A DNA stretch of 64,000 nt, from NCBI RefSeq assembly GCF_034702125.1, contig NC_085869.1, positions 52,162,550-52,226,549 of the forward strand, in the 5' to 3' direction. The stretch's first letter is position 1. Each line of letters starts with the position of its first letter. The stretch is from Engraulis encrasicolus. Lineage: Eukaryota; Chordata; Actinopteri; Clupeiformes; Engraulidae. The position numbers and the translations under genes are program-made. Below are positions 28,001 through 39,605 of this stretch, piece after piece. The notes below the pieces were generated by a model. The model was not told where the DNA came from and ran no database searches. It saw only the letters and a list, made by a program, of their open reading frames with translations.

Positions 28001-29943
28001 AGCTGCTCATTTCCCCTCCCCGCTCACATGATTATGGAGACGGTGTTTGTTTAAGCAAACGTCTGAAAGGATGTGAGTTAGGTGGACTGGACGCTGATGT
28101 TTAAGATGACTGGGCTATGCAGGCAGGCCTTTGTTTAATTTCACGTAGTGTTTATGTTTTCAGTTCATCGCGGGGGCCAAGGAGATTTGTTACGCACTGC
28201 AGAAGGAAGGCTTCTGGGCAGACTTCATAGACCCTTCATCGGGGCTTGCTGTGAGTCTACACACCATAATCTAAGCAGTTATGTACAGTCAATCCGGAAA
28301 GTATTCACAGCACTTCACTTTTTTAACATTTTATTATCTCATAGCCTTATTCCAAATGCTACAAATGAATCTCTAAAATCCTACACAAATTATTCAGTTA
28401 TGACCATGTGAAAAACAAGTTGTCTTGACAGTTTTGAAAATTAAAAACAAATAATTCACATTTACAAAAGTATTCACAGCCCTTGCTTAATACTTTGTAG
28501 AACCACCTTTGGCAGCAACTACATTCATTTTTACATTTCGAAATGATAAGGGATTAAAAGGGAAGTCATCGGTGTGTGTTTCAATCTTTCAATACATTGA
28601 AATTGTACATTTTGAGTCTACACCTGGCTAAAATAAATGGGTGTGAGTTTTGAATGAAATCCTATATGGAGAGTATCATGATCTGCACCTGTTGTCTTGT
28701 CACAGTGCATGTTGACATGCATGCTTCTTTAGGTGTAATTCAGATTTCCAATGTTGACGGCCTTCATACATCCCAAACGATGTCAGTCCCACTACCATGC
28801 TTGACTAGCCAGATGATGCAGTTTTTGGTAAAATTCACTGGTTTACCTCCACACATGCTTAACACCATCTAAAGCAAATTTGTTTGCATTGTTATTAGCA
28901 TGTGTGGTGGTAAACAAGTGAATTTTACACAAAAAGGGCATCATCTGACTAGTCAAGCATGGTAGTGGGACTGACATCGTTTGGGAATGTATGAATGTCG
29001 TCAACATTGGAAATCTGAATTACCCCTAAAGAAGCATGCATGTCAACATGCACTGTGACTACAGGTGCAGATCATGACACTCTCCATAGGATTTCATTCA
29101 AAACTCACACGCCCATCTATTTTAGCTAGGTGCAGACTCACAGACACACCGGTGACCTCCTTTTTAATCCCTTTTCATTTCGAAATGAAAAAATGAATGT
29201 ATTTGCTGCCAAAGGTTGTTCCACAAAGTAGCCTATTAAGCAAAGGCTGTGAATACTTTTCTAAATATGAATTATTTGTTTTTTATTTTTATAAATTTTA
29301 AAAACTGTCAAGACAACTTGATTTTCACATGGTCATAATGGAATAATTTGTGTAGGATTTTGACAACAGAGATTCATTTGTAGCATTTGGAATAAGGCTG
29401 TAAGATAATAAAATGTGAAAAAAGTGAACCGCTGTGAATACTTTCCGGATTGACTGTATCCCCGTCCTCCCTGCTTTAAGTGTTGAAGGTCCACTGTGTT
29501 AAGTTTTAAACACTATATTTCGAAGATTTATGCTGCCCATTCACAAATTTGATCTTTTTCATGAACGTTCACTACTAAATACTAAATACTAAATATTCTG
29601 TGCTTGAGAATATATACTTCATACATGAAAAGGTGGAATATGCTTCATGTAAATTTAGACATTATTGACATTAACAATTTTGACCTGTCTTACACGTTTA
29701 CCTTTTTGTGATTTTGTTTTGTTTTGACTGTCCTCATCATAGTTCTTTGGTACTTACACCAACAACACGCTGTTTGAGACGGATGAGCGGTATCGGCACC
29801 TTGGGTTCCAGATCGAAGACCTGGGCTGCTGCAAGGTCATCAAGCACGCCCTGTGGGGTACTCAGGCCTTTGTGGGGACGGTTTTTACCAACGCACCGGC
29901 CAACAGCGCCGTTATGAGGAAGCTGCAGGGCAGCCAGGAGTGA
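22089..29943 (+). CDS. MMADHC: MMADHC (cblD), cobalamin trafficking protein, 7 coding exons, 301 aa
   Basis: Takes cob(II)alamin from MMACHC and directs vitamin B12 either to cytosolic methionine synthase or to mitochondrial methylmalonyl-CoA mutase; human mutations cause cblD disease. Exons 22089-22097, 22336-22486, 24618-24841, 25421-25523, 26405-26535, 28164-28250 and 29743-29943 join in frame to 301 residues (human 296). The N-terminus is basic and lacks acidic residues ([11 protein letters not shown]), fitting a mitochondrial targeting peptide. The conserved core [55 protein letters not shown] and [16 protein letters not shown] is intact. Cys264 corresponds to the human Cys261 that coordinates cobalt in the MMACHC-MMADHC complex. 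The gene is convergent with LYPD6, as in human 2q23. Its introns are rich in hairpin-forming elements. Confidence 0.97.
22336..22486 (+). CDS. MMADHC: MMADHC coding exon 2 (residues 4-54)
   Basis: Acceptor tttcccag|GTGATT and donor CTAG|GTACAA, phase 1 out. Encodes the mitochondrial presequence region [14 protein letters not shown] to [13 protein letters not shown]. Confidence 0.92.
22934..23105. repeat. near-perfect 172-bp palindrome in MMADHC intron 2
   Basis: Left arm 22934-23017 and right arm 23022-23105 are perfect reverse complements over 84 bp around a 4-bp centre (agcc). Arms begin tgtaacgggttgaactgcct and include ccaatgacgtcatgac. A gttg tetranucleotide lies immediately outside each end. 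No coding capacity. Confidence 0.95.
23157..23586. mobile_element. hAT-like MITE, 8-bp target duplication CCTATGTG
   Basis: Termini TAGGGGTG and CACCCCTA, flanked by perfect cctatgtg copies at 23149-23156 and 23587-23594, as expected for hAT elements. The interior repeats cgatgcatcg- and cacgatgcg-like motifs. No transposase frame. Confidence 0.85.
23615..23963. mobile_element. piggyBac-like foldback MITE, TTAA-flanked
   Basis: A 349-bp element whose two halves are reverse complements over nearly all their length. Left end TTAAAGGGGTATGCCACTAT, right end atagtggcatacccctTTAA. TTAA at both ends is the piggyBac target site. It sits 20 bp after the preceding hAT MITE's target duplication. Confidence 0.8.
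24395..24490. mobile_element. small foldback repeat, family with 58361 and 45059
   Basis: ctgcgtttctctgcaac at one end and gagaaatggggtcc at the other, with ttgcaatgcaattt between. Copies at 58361-58485 (gctgcgtttctcgaaa ... tttcgagaaatgcacccc) and 45059-45138 share gttagttgct and aattgcattgcaa motifs. Confidence 0.6.
24618..24841 (+). CDS. MMADHC: MMADHC coding exon 3 (residues 54-128)
   Basis: Acceptor tgttccag|GCCCC and donor TATGCG|GTGAGA, phase 1 in and phase 0 out. Encodes the most conserved block, [19 protein letters not shown], then the linker to [15 protein letters not shown]. Three decayed copies of its 3' end lie in the following intron. Confidence 0.95.
24885..25200 (+). pseudogene. 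decayed copies of the 3' end of MMADHC exon 3 inside intron 3
   Basis: The exon end and its donor (dinucleotides around cagatgctcactgagtatg) are echoed three times in the following intron. The best copy, 25121-25195, has cagatgctcaccaagtac preceded by gctgaccagtaccagctt, matching exon cgaccgccaccagctc. Weaker copies are near 24903 (aggtgctcacccagtacg) and 25046. Two copies share ggggtgggttgaac after the exon-like part. None keeps a usable frame or donor. Confidence 0.5.
25421..25523 (+). CDS. MMADHC: MMADHC coding exon 4 (residues 129-163)
   Basis: Acceptor tctctcgcag|ACACTA and donor AAAG|GTAAGC, phase 0 in and phase 1 out. Encodes [18 protein letters not shown] and [14 protein letters not shown], the start of the nitroreductase-like cobalamin-binding domain. 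Confidence 0.95.
26405..26535 (+). CDS. MMADHC: MMADHC coding exon 5 (residues 163-206)
   Basis: Acceptor aactgcag|ATTTCC and donor GACAAG|GTGAGA, phase 1 in and phase 0 out. Encodes [20 protein letters not shown] and [20 protein letters not shown]. Confidence 0.95.
27269..27583. mobile_element. hAT-like MITE in MMADHC intron 5
   Basis: Termini TAGGGGTGGGCGATAT and TATTGTCCACCCCTA, flanked by cttgaacg (27261-27268) and cttgaaca (27584-27591), a target duplication with one mismatch. No transposase. Confidence 0.8.
28164..28250 (+). CDS. MMADHC: MMADHC coding exon 6 (residues 207-235)
   Basis: Acceptor tgttttcag|TTCATC and donor CTTGCT|GTGAGT, phase 0 at both ends. An 87-bp exon encoding [18 protein letters not shown] then [11 protein letters not shown], almost identical to human MMADHC. 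A 1.2-kb palindromic element begins 34 bp after the donor. Confidence 0.95.
28284..29458. mobile_element. Tc1/mariner-like element that is palindromic throughout, 1,175 bp
   Basis: Ends TACAGTCAATCCGGAAAGTA and TACTTTCCGGATTGACTGTA with TA at both borders, the Tc1 target site. The two halves are imperfect inverted copies along their full length; for example tcagtcccactaccatgctt near 28784 pairs with aagcatggtagtgggactga near 28956. No transposase frame remains. It lies in MMADHC intron 6. Confidence 0.88.
29743..29943 (+). CDS. MMADHC: MMADHC coding exon 7, C-terminal (residues 236-301)
   Basis: Acceptor ctcatcatag|TTCTTT, phase 0. Encodes [38 protein letters not shown] and the C-terminus ending GSQE, with TGA at 29941. 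The vicinal cysteines 264/265 include the cobalt-binding residue. Confidence 0.96.
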   Translation, partial: FFGTYTNNTLFETDERYRHLGFQIEDLGCCKVIKHALWGTQAFVGTVFTNAPANSAVMRKLQGSQE

Positions 29944-30870
29944 AGACCAATGACTGCACCTCTATGTACAATTCAGTTCAACGGATTTGAAAAATATTTA
30001 ATGGTTGATTCATGCAATAGAAGATCTGATGTTCTGGTTAAAGTTGTCCATCAGAAATGCCCATTTGATATCAGGGACATGATGTGGAGATGGCATTTCA
30101 GAAGGGCAATTCTAGTCTGAAAATCTGGCATTCAGTTGCGAAATCGACAGTTGAATTTTTTTTAAATCCATTTAACGTTCTAGAATGGAACCTTGATGTC
30201 CATTCTAATATGCAGTCATTGGTGAAGACATTAAGCCACTACTTTCCCAACACTCAACTCAATACAACACAGAGTGACGTGGGCCTTCAGAGACTTAATT
30301 GCCTTTATGCAATACTGAACATGCCTTCAAATCTGATGGAAATCAGGTGCTTTGAATCTGATGATGTGTATGATATATTGAAAGCATTGTACAAGAATAC
30401 AATATATTTATTTTTTAATAGTAGGTAATATATGAGATGTATGATGCGTGATTTAAGTCTGTGTCGGATGGGGGCGAAGGTGAACTCATGATATTCCAGT
30501 GTTGTCCGACCTGATTCACTCGTGATCTGCTTTTTTGTGTGTCTTTCTTTACATTGACCTCACTTGCCCTAGCTCTGGCTCTGCTGGGACTGGTCCACAA
30601 AAGCTTTAGGCTTTAAAAAGTAAAACTTTCAGTCACATTGGCTTTTGCCTTTTTTTAGTTTCCTTTGAGATCTCAGGCGTGAGTGCTTTCACGTGTGCCT
30701 GTGAAAAGCTCTTGTAAGTTCAGTGAGTTCCGTAGTTGAAATATCACTGATGTTGGACACTTAATGCTGTTGAGGGGTAGTGTTAGTTGACTTTTTTTGT
30801 TAAAATGTTATGGCAGCTTCTGCTCGTGACCCAGGTGTTATGTAATAAACAACACTATTTTGACTGTTTT
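29944..30870 (+). other. MMADHC: MMADHC 3' UTR with polyadenylation signal
   Basis: AT-rich sequence free of obvious repeats following the MMADHC stop, with AATAAA at 30844-30849 and a T/G-rich stretch beyond. An earlier end cannot be excluded. Confidence 0.55.
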
Positions 30871-31553
30871 TTTGCCTGAAATTCTTTCATAGAAACATAA
30901 ACAGGATGTTTTTTTAGTTTCAATTTCTGAGCTATTTCAAGTGCTTATTTCTGTGGGTGTGTAGAAATGTGCTTATACAATGCAGGTGCTCACACTGAAA
31001 ACTGATGTAAGGTAAAAGTTCTAATCTGTCAATGCTAACAGGAGAATAGGTGAGAAAATATTGTTTATTTTTAGTTTTTAACCAGGCTTATAATCTAATC
31101 GGCAAAGTACACTTCATTCTCAATTGACCTCTGACTTGCATACAGAACAGCTTTGATATTACGCAGTTCCAGACCCGTCCAAGCCTAGCCTGTGGTCTTT
31201 TCCAATATGCGGACTCCCATCCTTGACCTTGCGTTTCACTGACGCCCAGCCTCTGTGGAGAAAACAATAGTTTCCTGGCTGTCAGCCTAGCCAAAAAAAC
31301 TTTAGGGGGACAATTCTTCATTCACCATCCCGATTAAAAATGAGAAATGGACATTAGAATTGAGCTTTTGCTAAATATTGGAATACACACTTCTGTCGTC
31401 GTCGGTGATGTCATAACGGGCCACAAGCAGGCACGGGAGGTTGAGAGTTAGGACATTAGAATGAATGAACCCCTGGAGTAGCGGGCACTGAGACTGAGGC
31501 CATCAGAGAACGTATTAGGCCTCTTTGGACCAAGTGCCCTAACTGCATGTACC

Positions 31554-32022
31554 CCTTTCGTGCCAAGTCATACCACCTCGTAGACAGGTCCAGAGGGCTG
31601 TCCCAGCCTGGTCAGATTAGACCAAAGCCAAGGGCTAGCCTGTGGCTGGGCTGCTGATGTCTGGATTCAGGGGTTGGAGCTGCCGGTGAGGGGCAGGTGG
31701 CACCAGCTGCCCTTTCGTGCCAGGTCACGCACCTTCAAAGACTGATCCAGAGAGCTGTCCCTGCCCAGTCAGATTAGTCCCGTAGACTGGGTTGCTGATG
31801 TCTGGACTCGTGTGGTTACAGTTGGTGCTGCCTATTGTGGGAAGGGTGGCAGCAGCTGGCCCTTCGTGCCAAGTCATGGGTCCAGAGCACACGGCCCCAG
31901 CCGGGTCAGATTAGGCCTGGGCTGGGCCTGGCTGGGATGCTGATGTCTGGACTCTGGGGGTCGGGACGGGGGGTAGGGGGTGCTGCCTATGGTGGGGAGG
32001 GTGGCACCAGCTGCCATGGGTG
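31554..32022. repeat. degenerate tandem repeat, about 3 copies, period near 150 bp
   Basis: Each unit begins (c)ccttt/ccttcgtgcca (31554, 31711, 31860), has tcagattag in its middle, then gctgatgtctgga and a G-rich end with gcaggtggcaccagctg-like sequence. Divergence between units is substantial. Confidence 0.8.
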
Positions 32023-32503
32023 AGTGTCTCTGGGGCCATATTAGCATTCATTAAAGCTCCAAAGTAACGCATGCAGCCATTAGGCAGCAGATGGGGGATC
32101 TAATCAGCCTCACCCCTGGGCACGGCACAACACCCTCGACACGGCACGGCACATCACAGCAAGACAGCCAGACAGCCGTTTTCAGGCAAAACACAGACCA
32201 TTGAAGTGGTATTAGGTTTCTATGTTTTGGTTGAAGTTGTGACCCTATAACATGGGCGTGACCCACACTGTACGGCGTCGCAGAGCACAGCAACCCAGCC
32301 AGACAGCCGCAGACAGTTCCAAATAACTGTTCTCACTGAAGAGAGCACTGCTCAAATCACTCTTGCCACCAAAATATTAAGCTAGTTTTATTACAATTTC
32401 CCACACAACTTAGACAATAACAATCAATCACTCAATAATAATCTCTTCAAAGCAGAAATTAATGAAACATATTGTGTGAGACTGCATCAGACAGTGCTGC
32501 TTG

Positions 32504-32696
32504 CAGGGGCGTAAAGTATTCCCCCGCAGCCTCCGCAAGGCAGGGGGGCCTATAAAATAAGAGACGGGGGCACCCGCATGGGCCCTTGACTTGAAGAAAC
32601 AGGCCATCTCTACATGATATTAGGCCCTCTTTTTTGTTTGAGGGCCCATTCTTGGTAGCTTGCAGGGGGGACTGAGGTACTTGTGTTACGCCAGTG
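32504..32696. mobile_element. hAT-like MITE, perfect 8-bp target duplication GCTGCTTG
   Basis: Starts CAGGGGCGTAA, ends TTACGCCAGTG, flanked by gctgcttg at 32496-32503 and 32697-32704. 193 bp, no coding capacity. Confidence 0.8.
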
Positions 32697-33197
32697 GCTG
32701 CTTGCATGCAACTGGCCTCGTTGTCTGGGGTTATTGCCAGTCAGTTACACCAGATGAACTCCTCAGACATGTTGCCACATCAAAAAGACATGCGTGTGAC
32801 CTGTTGCAATGAAGCAGACAATGGTCAATTTAAACCACCCGCCTGGGATTTGGGCTCGTTTGCGTGCAACCAGCAGCTTTTTTTTTAAGTCCATGACCAC
32901 TGAGGTCACATCAGAGCATCTTGTGATTGACAGTCTTTTCTATTGCTTTTAATTGTCTGTTTAGAGGCTTAATTTAACTCCAGCCTTTGTTAAAGCAAGT
33001 CATACCAAAGCTCTTAGTGTCGCGAGATGTCTGATACAGCCCCATGGCACCTGCTGCACAGCATCTGAAGTCTGTGAGGATTTGCTTTCATCCAGATTCT
33101 GTTGGTCAGAATGGAGATCTAGTACTGAGAATATTGTTGCGCTCTAGATGTTTAGAAAAATAGGCAAGTGAGTGGACCCAAAAAGAACAGTTCAGGC

Positions 33198-33357
33198 TGA
33201 GAGCAGGTTCGTACACTGAATAAGGCACTAAAGTCAAGCACAAGGAGTTTTTTTATTTTTCTGGTCAAGCACAATGAGTTTTTATTTTTCTCAGAGCAGA
33301 GTCAGAACAATTAAAAACTCCTTATAGTGCCTTATTCAGTGTGCGAACCTGCTCTCA
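33198..33357. mobile_element. foldback MITE with about 32-bp terminal inverted repeats
   Basis: tgagagcaggttcgtacact, aataaggcacta at the left pairs with tagtgccttatt, agtgtgcgaacctgctctca at the right. The interior has two copies of tcaagcacaa.gagtttttattttt-like sequence. Confidence 0.8.
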
Positions 33358-34034
33358 CCCAGAATAGAGATCTAAGCAAGTACTTTTTGTAACTTTAAGA
33401 AGTTGGAACCTGAAGCTCCAAGAGATTTAAAATGCAAATATCACTGAAAATATATATATATATTTGTAAAGTTTTGAACAGGTCTTTTGAAACAATCTAC
33501 CAATCTACCAATTTTATCTACCAATAAACCAAAGAACTTTGTTCCAATTGGACATGGTGTTCCTGTCTGATGTGAGTCTGACAAGGCCTCACAGCTCTTG
33601 CATGAGAAGAGCAGTGGAGTGGAGATGTAACTCGCTGAACTCCAGCCAAGCAGCTCGCGTGCTGACAGATCAAGCCGCCAGCTAATATAATTGGCCCCCG
33701 CCAAAAGAGAAGACATAGATACACACACAGCCGAAACTCCAAACAAACAAGTAGATCAGGTCGGTCAATCCTGAACCTGAAACCAGCTGGCAAGAATATG
33801 CTGAGAAGAGTGTCATCCCAACATTTAACTGCCTGCCGATGTTTCCGTTCATATTTTGTTCCAGAACTACTGAGAAACTGCATTTAAGCAATTGTCACCC
33901 AGAAAGTGTTTTTGGTCTGAGTATAAACAAATATCTCAAAGTGTTACATCATACTCCTGGTAGACAGGTCTTGCAAATGAATGGGCGTCATTTGAAGATA
34001 GGTTGGCCTGCTCACAAAAATAAATTTAACTAAG

Positions 34035-34369
34035 ACAGTGGTGGGAAACCTTTTTAATTTGAGGGGCCATTTCAAATTAATCCAAGGACCGTAAAAGTCC
34101 TCCCAGGGCCATACTATGAACACAAACCAGGATTTTCCCCTGCACTTTAGGCCTATATTGAAGATGACCACCTTTAAAACAGACCCCACCTTCTCTAGGT
34201 CCCCTGAATATAGCTTAATTGTATTGCAAATGTTTTTTCTAAGATTCCATTACAAAATATGTCATATTTCATGTGAAGCTGCATAACATTAAAATAACAT
34301 CGGGGGCCACATAAAATGCCTTCAAGGGCCGCAAACGGCTCTCGAGACATAGGTTCCCCACCCCGTGCT
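34035..34369. mobile_element. hAT-like MITE
   Basis: Starts near cagtggtgggaaacc and ends ggttccccaccccgtg. Flanks ctaagaca and ctaagata may be a diverged target duplication. The interior has ggggccat and gggccgc motifs. Confidence 0.6.
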
Positions 34370-36242
34370 AAGATATTATGCTGTCTATTGGTTTTGTTTT
34401 ATGAGTGTAATATGAGTGACTGGTTGAATGCATGCAGGGGTGGCACTAGGATCCTTTGGTCCCATGTAAGGTAACAGATTTAGTGTTATTTAATACCATA
34501 ACAGTAATGTGAATATACCTCAAAGTGTCCTGACTATTCTCCCCTGGCATCCAGTGTAGACCTACGTATGTGCATAGTGGGTGGAACGGTTGCCTTGCTG
34601 GCCACGGTAGAGACTCCCATCATTAAGGCCTGTGTGCTTGTTTCCTGCCAGGAGAATAAAGGTGACGGAGGTCACAGCTTAGCAGAGGTGTGAACTTTTC
34701 ACTGGTGGTCTTGAGGCAGACACCGTGTCTGAGATGCTATCTGCAGGAAATTCTTTCCTATAACATACTAATTAAGCGATGATCTTGCAGAGGGGGAACC
34801 ATTATTTTTGGAGACTCGAGTCCAGAGGTGATTTTTTTCAGGCTTGGGTAAGGAGAGCACGTATCGGCACTTTAAGCATAATGTATGTACATCCACTGAA
34901 TTATTTAATTGAAATCACATAGGTATATGTACATTTAATAGGGGTCAGATGCTGAGGTTAGACCTGGTGAACGTCCATATGCGAAGATATCTATAATTTA
35001 TTTCCTCGCCTTCAAATATTCCTATTTTGCTTTTTAAAAAAAATATTTTTTTAGAAGAACATGGCAATCTCTCACAGCTACGTTTTTGGCATACCTTTTG
35101 TTATTCTCTTTTACGGACAGTCTACAGTTTGGGAAATAAAACATTTTCATGTGTATAAACCATATGTGTGCAATGTGGGCAATTGCTGTCTGTGTGCGAG
35201 ATTTATCCCCACAGACATGTCCAGTGCAAAAGACAAATCGTCCCTACAATAACAATAAAGATTTAAATGATTACACAGTAGTTTCACAATAAACTGAGGT
35301 ATGAGAGGTTATACGCCATATGCAACATCGGATTTTGTAGTTTACAGAGGATGTAAACTATAATATGTAGCCTGCATACAGTACAGCCCATGGTTTGGGA
35401 TTAGCCAGTTTTATTGCTTTTATGTTTTGATTTAAAATTCCAAATGCTAGGAATTCTCCTGGAGGCCATCTTGAATGTGACCCTCGGACTCCTCACATCT
35501 GCTCACAGTTGTTCTGATTCTCCATGCGTGCCTCCACAGTTGGCTACGATCAAACACCAGAGCTCAGTCAGCTCAGATCCGCAGCAGATGTTGGACGGTT
35601 TTGTCTGGGGCGGTTTACAGCATGGCTGCGTCATGGTGCAGAGGTGCCATTCACTCCATAAAACGCATGAAAGCACATGGTGACACCATGCCAAATGTAA
35701 ACCAGCAGTAGCGCATTATCACTCTGGTGTGTATGACAGCCTGTCATATTTACGACGCAGTTCGGATCTGATGTGTAAAGCACCAACACTTCGTTCACAG
35801 TTTTTCTCCGTTGACTGTACAGTTCCCAGATCAGATCAGAATTGACAATCCCAACTACTACTTGCGTAAATGTCACATCATTGTGTCTCTTATATTATGC
35901 ACATCCAATCATCATCCCCATCATTTCGTTGATGTTAAAAAATTGAAATCATAGCCATTTACTGTGCAGGCAAAAAAGTTTATCAGACTTCATCATCATT
36001 TTGAACAGGTTACCAATAGAGTCTAGAATGCATCCCCATTACATAGACCTACCAATGATATATAACGTCTAGCACAATAAATCAACCAAATGCCAGTTTA
36101 ATCTTATCCAACAGCCTGATAATGCAAATAGGGAAATGTGATATATTGAAGCCCTGGCAAAAAAGCGTTTATGATGGTCTTTAGCACAAAACCCTGATAT
36201 GGAACCTTTTCTAAATGCCTTCTCTTTCACATCCTCTTAGTA

Positions 36243-36340
36243 ATTTGCACAAGCACACGCATGTACGCACGCACGCTCGCACGCACGCTCACACGCAAGC
36301 AAGCACGCACGCACGCACACACACACACAGACACACACAC
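36243..36340. repeat. (CACG)/(CA)n compound microsatellite
   Basis: Mixed CACG and CA units. Confidence 0.9.
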
Positions 36341-36450
36341 AGTACAGTTGATGAACAGGCTCGGTGTCACAGGTCTGTCCAGAACAATGGAAGATTCCCA
36401 TAACTCATCGCTCAGCACTTTCCTGTTTTTAGAAGCGGGGCTCATTTTCA

Positions 36451-36742
<292 letters not shown>

Positions 36743-37596
36743 CCTTTGCATGGCCATTTCACCATGGCAACCCGTTCTATGACGGTCCCCTGCGTAGGAC
36801 TATATCGGCCGGGGGAGCTGGGGGTTTTAGTGTATGGCCTTGTCCGGTCAAACAAATAGTAGCAAAGGTAATCCCGGTGTTGGTTGCTTTTCAGGCCGTA
36901 ATTTAATCACGAGTAATCCTGTTAGGCGCTCGATTCAGAATTTTCACTCAATTAATGTAAAGGACGACAGGGGGGAAGGGTGGGATGGGCTCGGAGTGGG
37001 GATTTGCAATGCCTGCAGACCTTGGTCTTGGACAAACACAAATGAGACTTTATAGGTGTATCACAGTGCAGACAATATGCAGAGAACGTCAGCTCAGATA
37101 GACCAGGGCTGGACTGGCCATCTGGCATAGTGGGCATTTCCCGATGGGCCCCGCACCCTTGGGGGGGGGCCTATTTTCAGAACTGTAAAAAAAGTTCTGC
37201 CCCACTAACTATGAGGGGCCCCTATAGCCTGAGAGAGACATATGACATCAGTGAAAAGACTATTTGTGAGACAGACACAACGGCACTGAGAAAAAATAGA
37301 CGGACAGACAGAAAAAAGGGATAGAGAACAAATTTGACATCCACAGAGTCCTCGAGAGGAAAATCATGGAAACATCCTGTGCTATCCAGGTCCAAAGACA
37401 GCATGTGTCACTTCCCACAGGCCAGCACAGCTCTCTTCCTTACTGTCAGCAGCTTCCCTCCTCTGCCATTCTCTGACACCTATGTCATCTGCTGGGTGGG
37501 TGTGTCTCCACCCGGCACTTATGATGGACTTTTTGCTGAACTTGTGAAAAACTGCCACTGCTACATGTACTACGTATTTGTCCTCCAGGTTACCCT

Positions 37597-37785
37597 ACAC
37601 TCAATAAAATGTCAGATATTAACGACTTTATTGATGACAGGACAGTTTGAGAGGTGGACAGGAAGCGAATGGGGAGAGAGATGGGGAGAGGTCTGCAAAG
37701 GACCCGGGCCGGGAATCGAACCCGGGTCGGCCGCATGGCAGACGAGTACCCTACCGGTTGGCCACGGCAGGGCCGACCATTAGTT
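37597..37785 (-). mobile_element. tRNA-derived SINE, minus orientation
   Basis: On the minus strand GTGGCCAACCGGTAGGGTAC (A-box-like) and GGGTTCGATTCCC (B box) lead into the body seen at 15605. The tail is at the left. Confidence 0.8.
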
Positions 37786-37994
37786 GATGTGAATGATGTG
37801 AATGATGTGAGGAATGGCAATGTTGGTGTTGAAAAGAACTAAGAAGAGAGACAAGCAAGCAAAGACAGATGGGCGGACTGACACACAGACAGATTTTTTA
37901 ATCAAAGCATAAAAACAAAAAATCATAATGAGGTCAGTACATTGCTCACTGCACCAAACACAAAAAGTAAGAGTGAGTTTTGCATGCTCTTTCT

Positions 37995-38029
37995 CGCTCT
38001 CTTTCTATCTTTCTTTCTTTCTCTATCTT

Positions 38030-38063
<34 letters not shown>
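37995..38063. repeat. (CTTT)/(CT)n microsatellite
   Basis: Mixed CTTT and ATCTTT units followed by about 14 CT units. Confidence 0.9.
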
Positions 38064-38066
<3 letters not shown>

Positions 38067-38319
38067 CTCTGTGTGTTCCCATCTGCAATGAGGCTTAGTA
38101 AGGGATGTATGGTAGACACCCCTTTGCAAAAACCCACACGGCTCAGTGCTCTCACCTGGCCTGCGGCCCTGATCTCATTCTAATCCTCCCCGCCCGGCAT
38201 TCCGCTCGGATTCGGGCCTACAGCTGTGTGCACCACAGTGACTCCCCACCCCCTATCCCCCGTCCCTTCCTCCATGCCTCTCCTCTCTCCACCACCCCCT
38301 GAGGAATTCCCTTGGATCA

Positions 38320-39605
38320 TCACCTGCCACTCATTTAGCGCTGCTGTGGGTTGGTGGTACTAAAATGGCACTCGGCACTCCGGATGTGGTGACAAACAAT
38401 GGCGCATACTTACACCCATTCTCAATGTAGAAGTAACTGGGTGCAAAAAAATAAATGCTCCATGCACCTCACACCTTAGAACATAGAAGCCTCAAACGAC
38501 TCCCTTGGATAATCACCTGCCAGTCGTCATGTGGGTTGGTGGCACTAAAATGGCACTCGGCACTCCGGATGTAATAGTGACGCATACCCATTCTCAATGT
38601 AGCCTACTAGAAGCAACTGTGTGGCACTAAAATAAATGCCCCATGCGCATACATACTGTACAGAGCTCACCATGGTACCAATATATACCTTCTTCTCTGC
38701 CGGTCATAGCGCCTGCTGTGGGTTGGTGGAACTAAAATGGTACTCTGCATGTAGTGGCAGTGACTGTGACACATACTTTTACATACAGTACAAATGACAC
38801 TTAAGCGTTGTTTATACATGGCCGGGTATGCCGGGTAAAACGTTTTTTCTCTACCTTCACCAAAATATCTTCGTTCACACCATCAGCAAATCTGCATAAA
38901 TATGCTGCTGAGAGCTGTCATACATATGAGCACGGTAAGGAGAATGCCGTTCAAGTTTTTAGGAATATTCGTTTTTAGAGTAAAAACTTCCTTTTGTGTG
39001 TAAAAGAAAGACACACGCGAAGGGAGAGGTCTTTGTTTTTGAAAACACCCTGTTATGTACAGTATAAAATAATCCCTTCTTGCACATGCCTTTCATATTG
39101 CTGTTATGCCTACTGTCCTTCCTCTCTTCATGATCTTCCTCTTATTGCAGTTGTCATCACCTGCCAATCATAGCACTACTGGGGTTTGGTGACACTAGAA
39201 TGGCACTCTGCACTCCGGATGCAGTGACACCTTGACTTTTACCCAAGTGGCATCTGCACTCTGGCTGTAGTGGCAGTGAAAGGGACTCTAAAATAAGTGC
39301 CTCATGCCTGTGCCTTATTCCTTGTGAATATTTACTACACCGTGGTGCTTTGGTGGCACTAAAATGGCACTCCGGATGTTGTGACACATGCCATGACTCA
39401 CTTTGGCTGTGACCCAAGTGGCACTAAAATAGGTGCCCTGTGCACATACCATTCACCTTGTTAGTAAGGCCTACTTCCTCTGTGCCCAGTCATCGGCTGC
39501 CAGTGACAGCATTGCGGTTTTGGTGGCACACCCTACTCTACAGATGTAGTGACACGCCTATATTCACTCTGACTGTAGGGACAACCTGGATGGTACTAAA
39601 ATAAC
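38320..39605. repeat. degenerate tandem satellite, about 6 units of 165-185 bp
   Basis: The landmark ggttggtggcactaaaatgg (with variants) followed by cactcggcactccggatgt recurs near 38349, 38528, 38711, 39182, 39349 and 39517. Units also share aaataaatgccccatg-like ends. A stretch at about 38806-39140 without the landmark interrupts the array. Confidence 0.85.

Noticed and set aside
28284..29458. Active Tc1 transposase gene
   Set aside because: No open frame of useful length or catalytic motif; the element is non-autonomous.
38320..39605. CRISPR-like array
   Set aside because: Repeat units are long, diverged and not separated by uniform spacers; this is eukaryotic satellite-type DNA.
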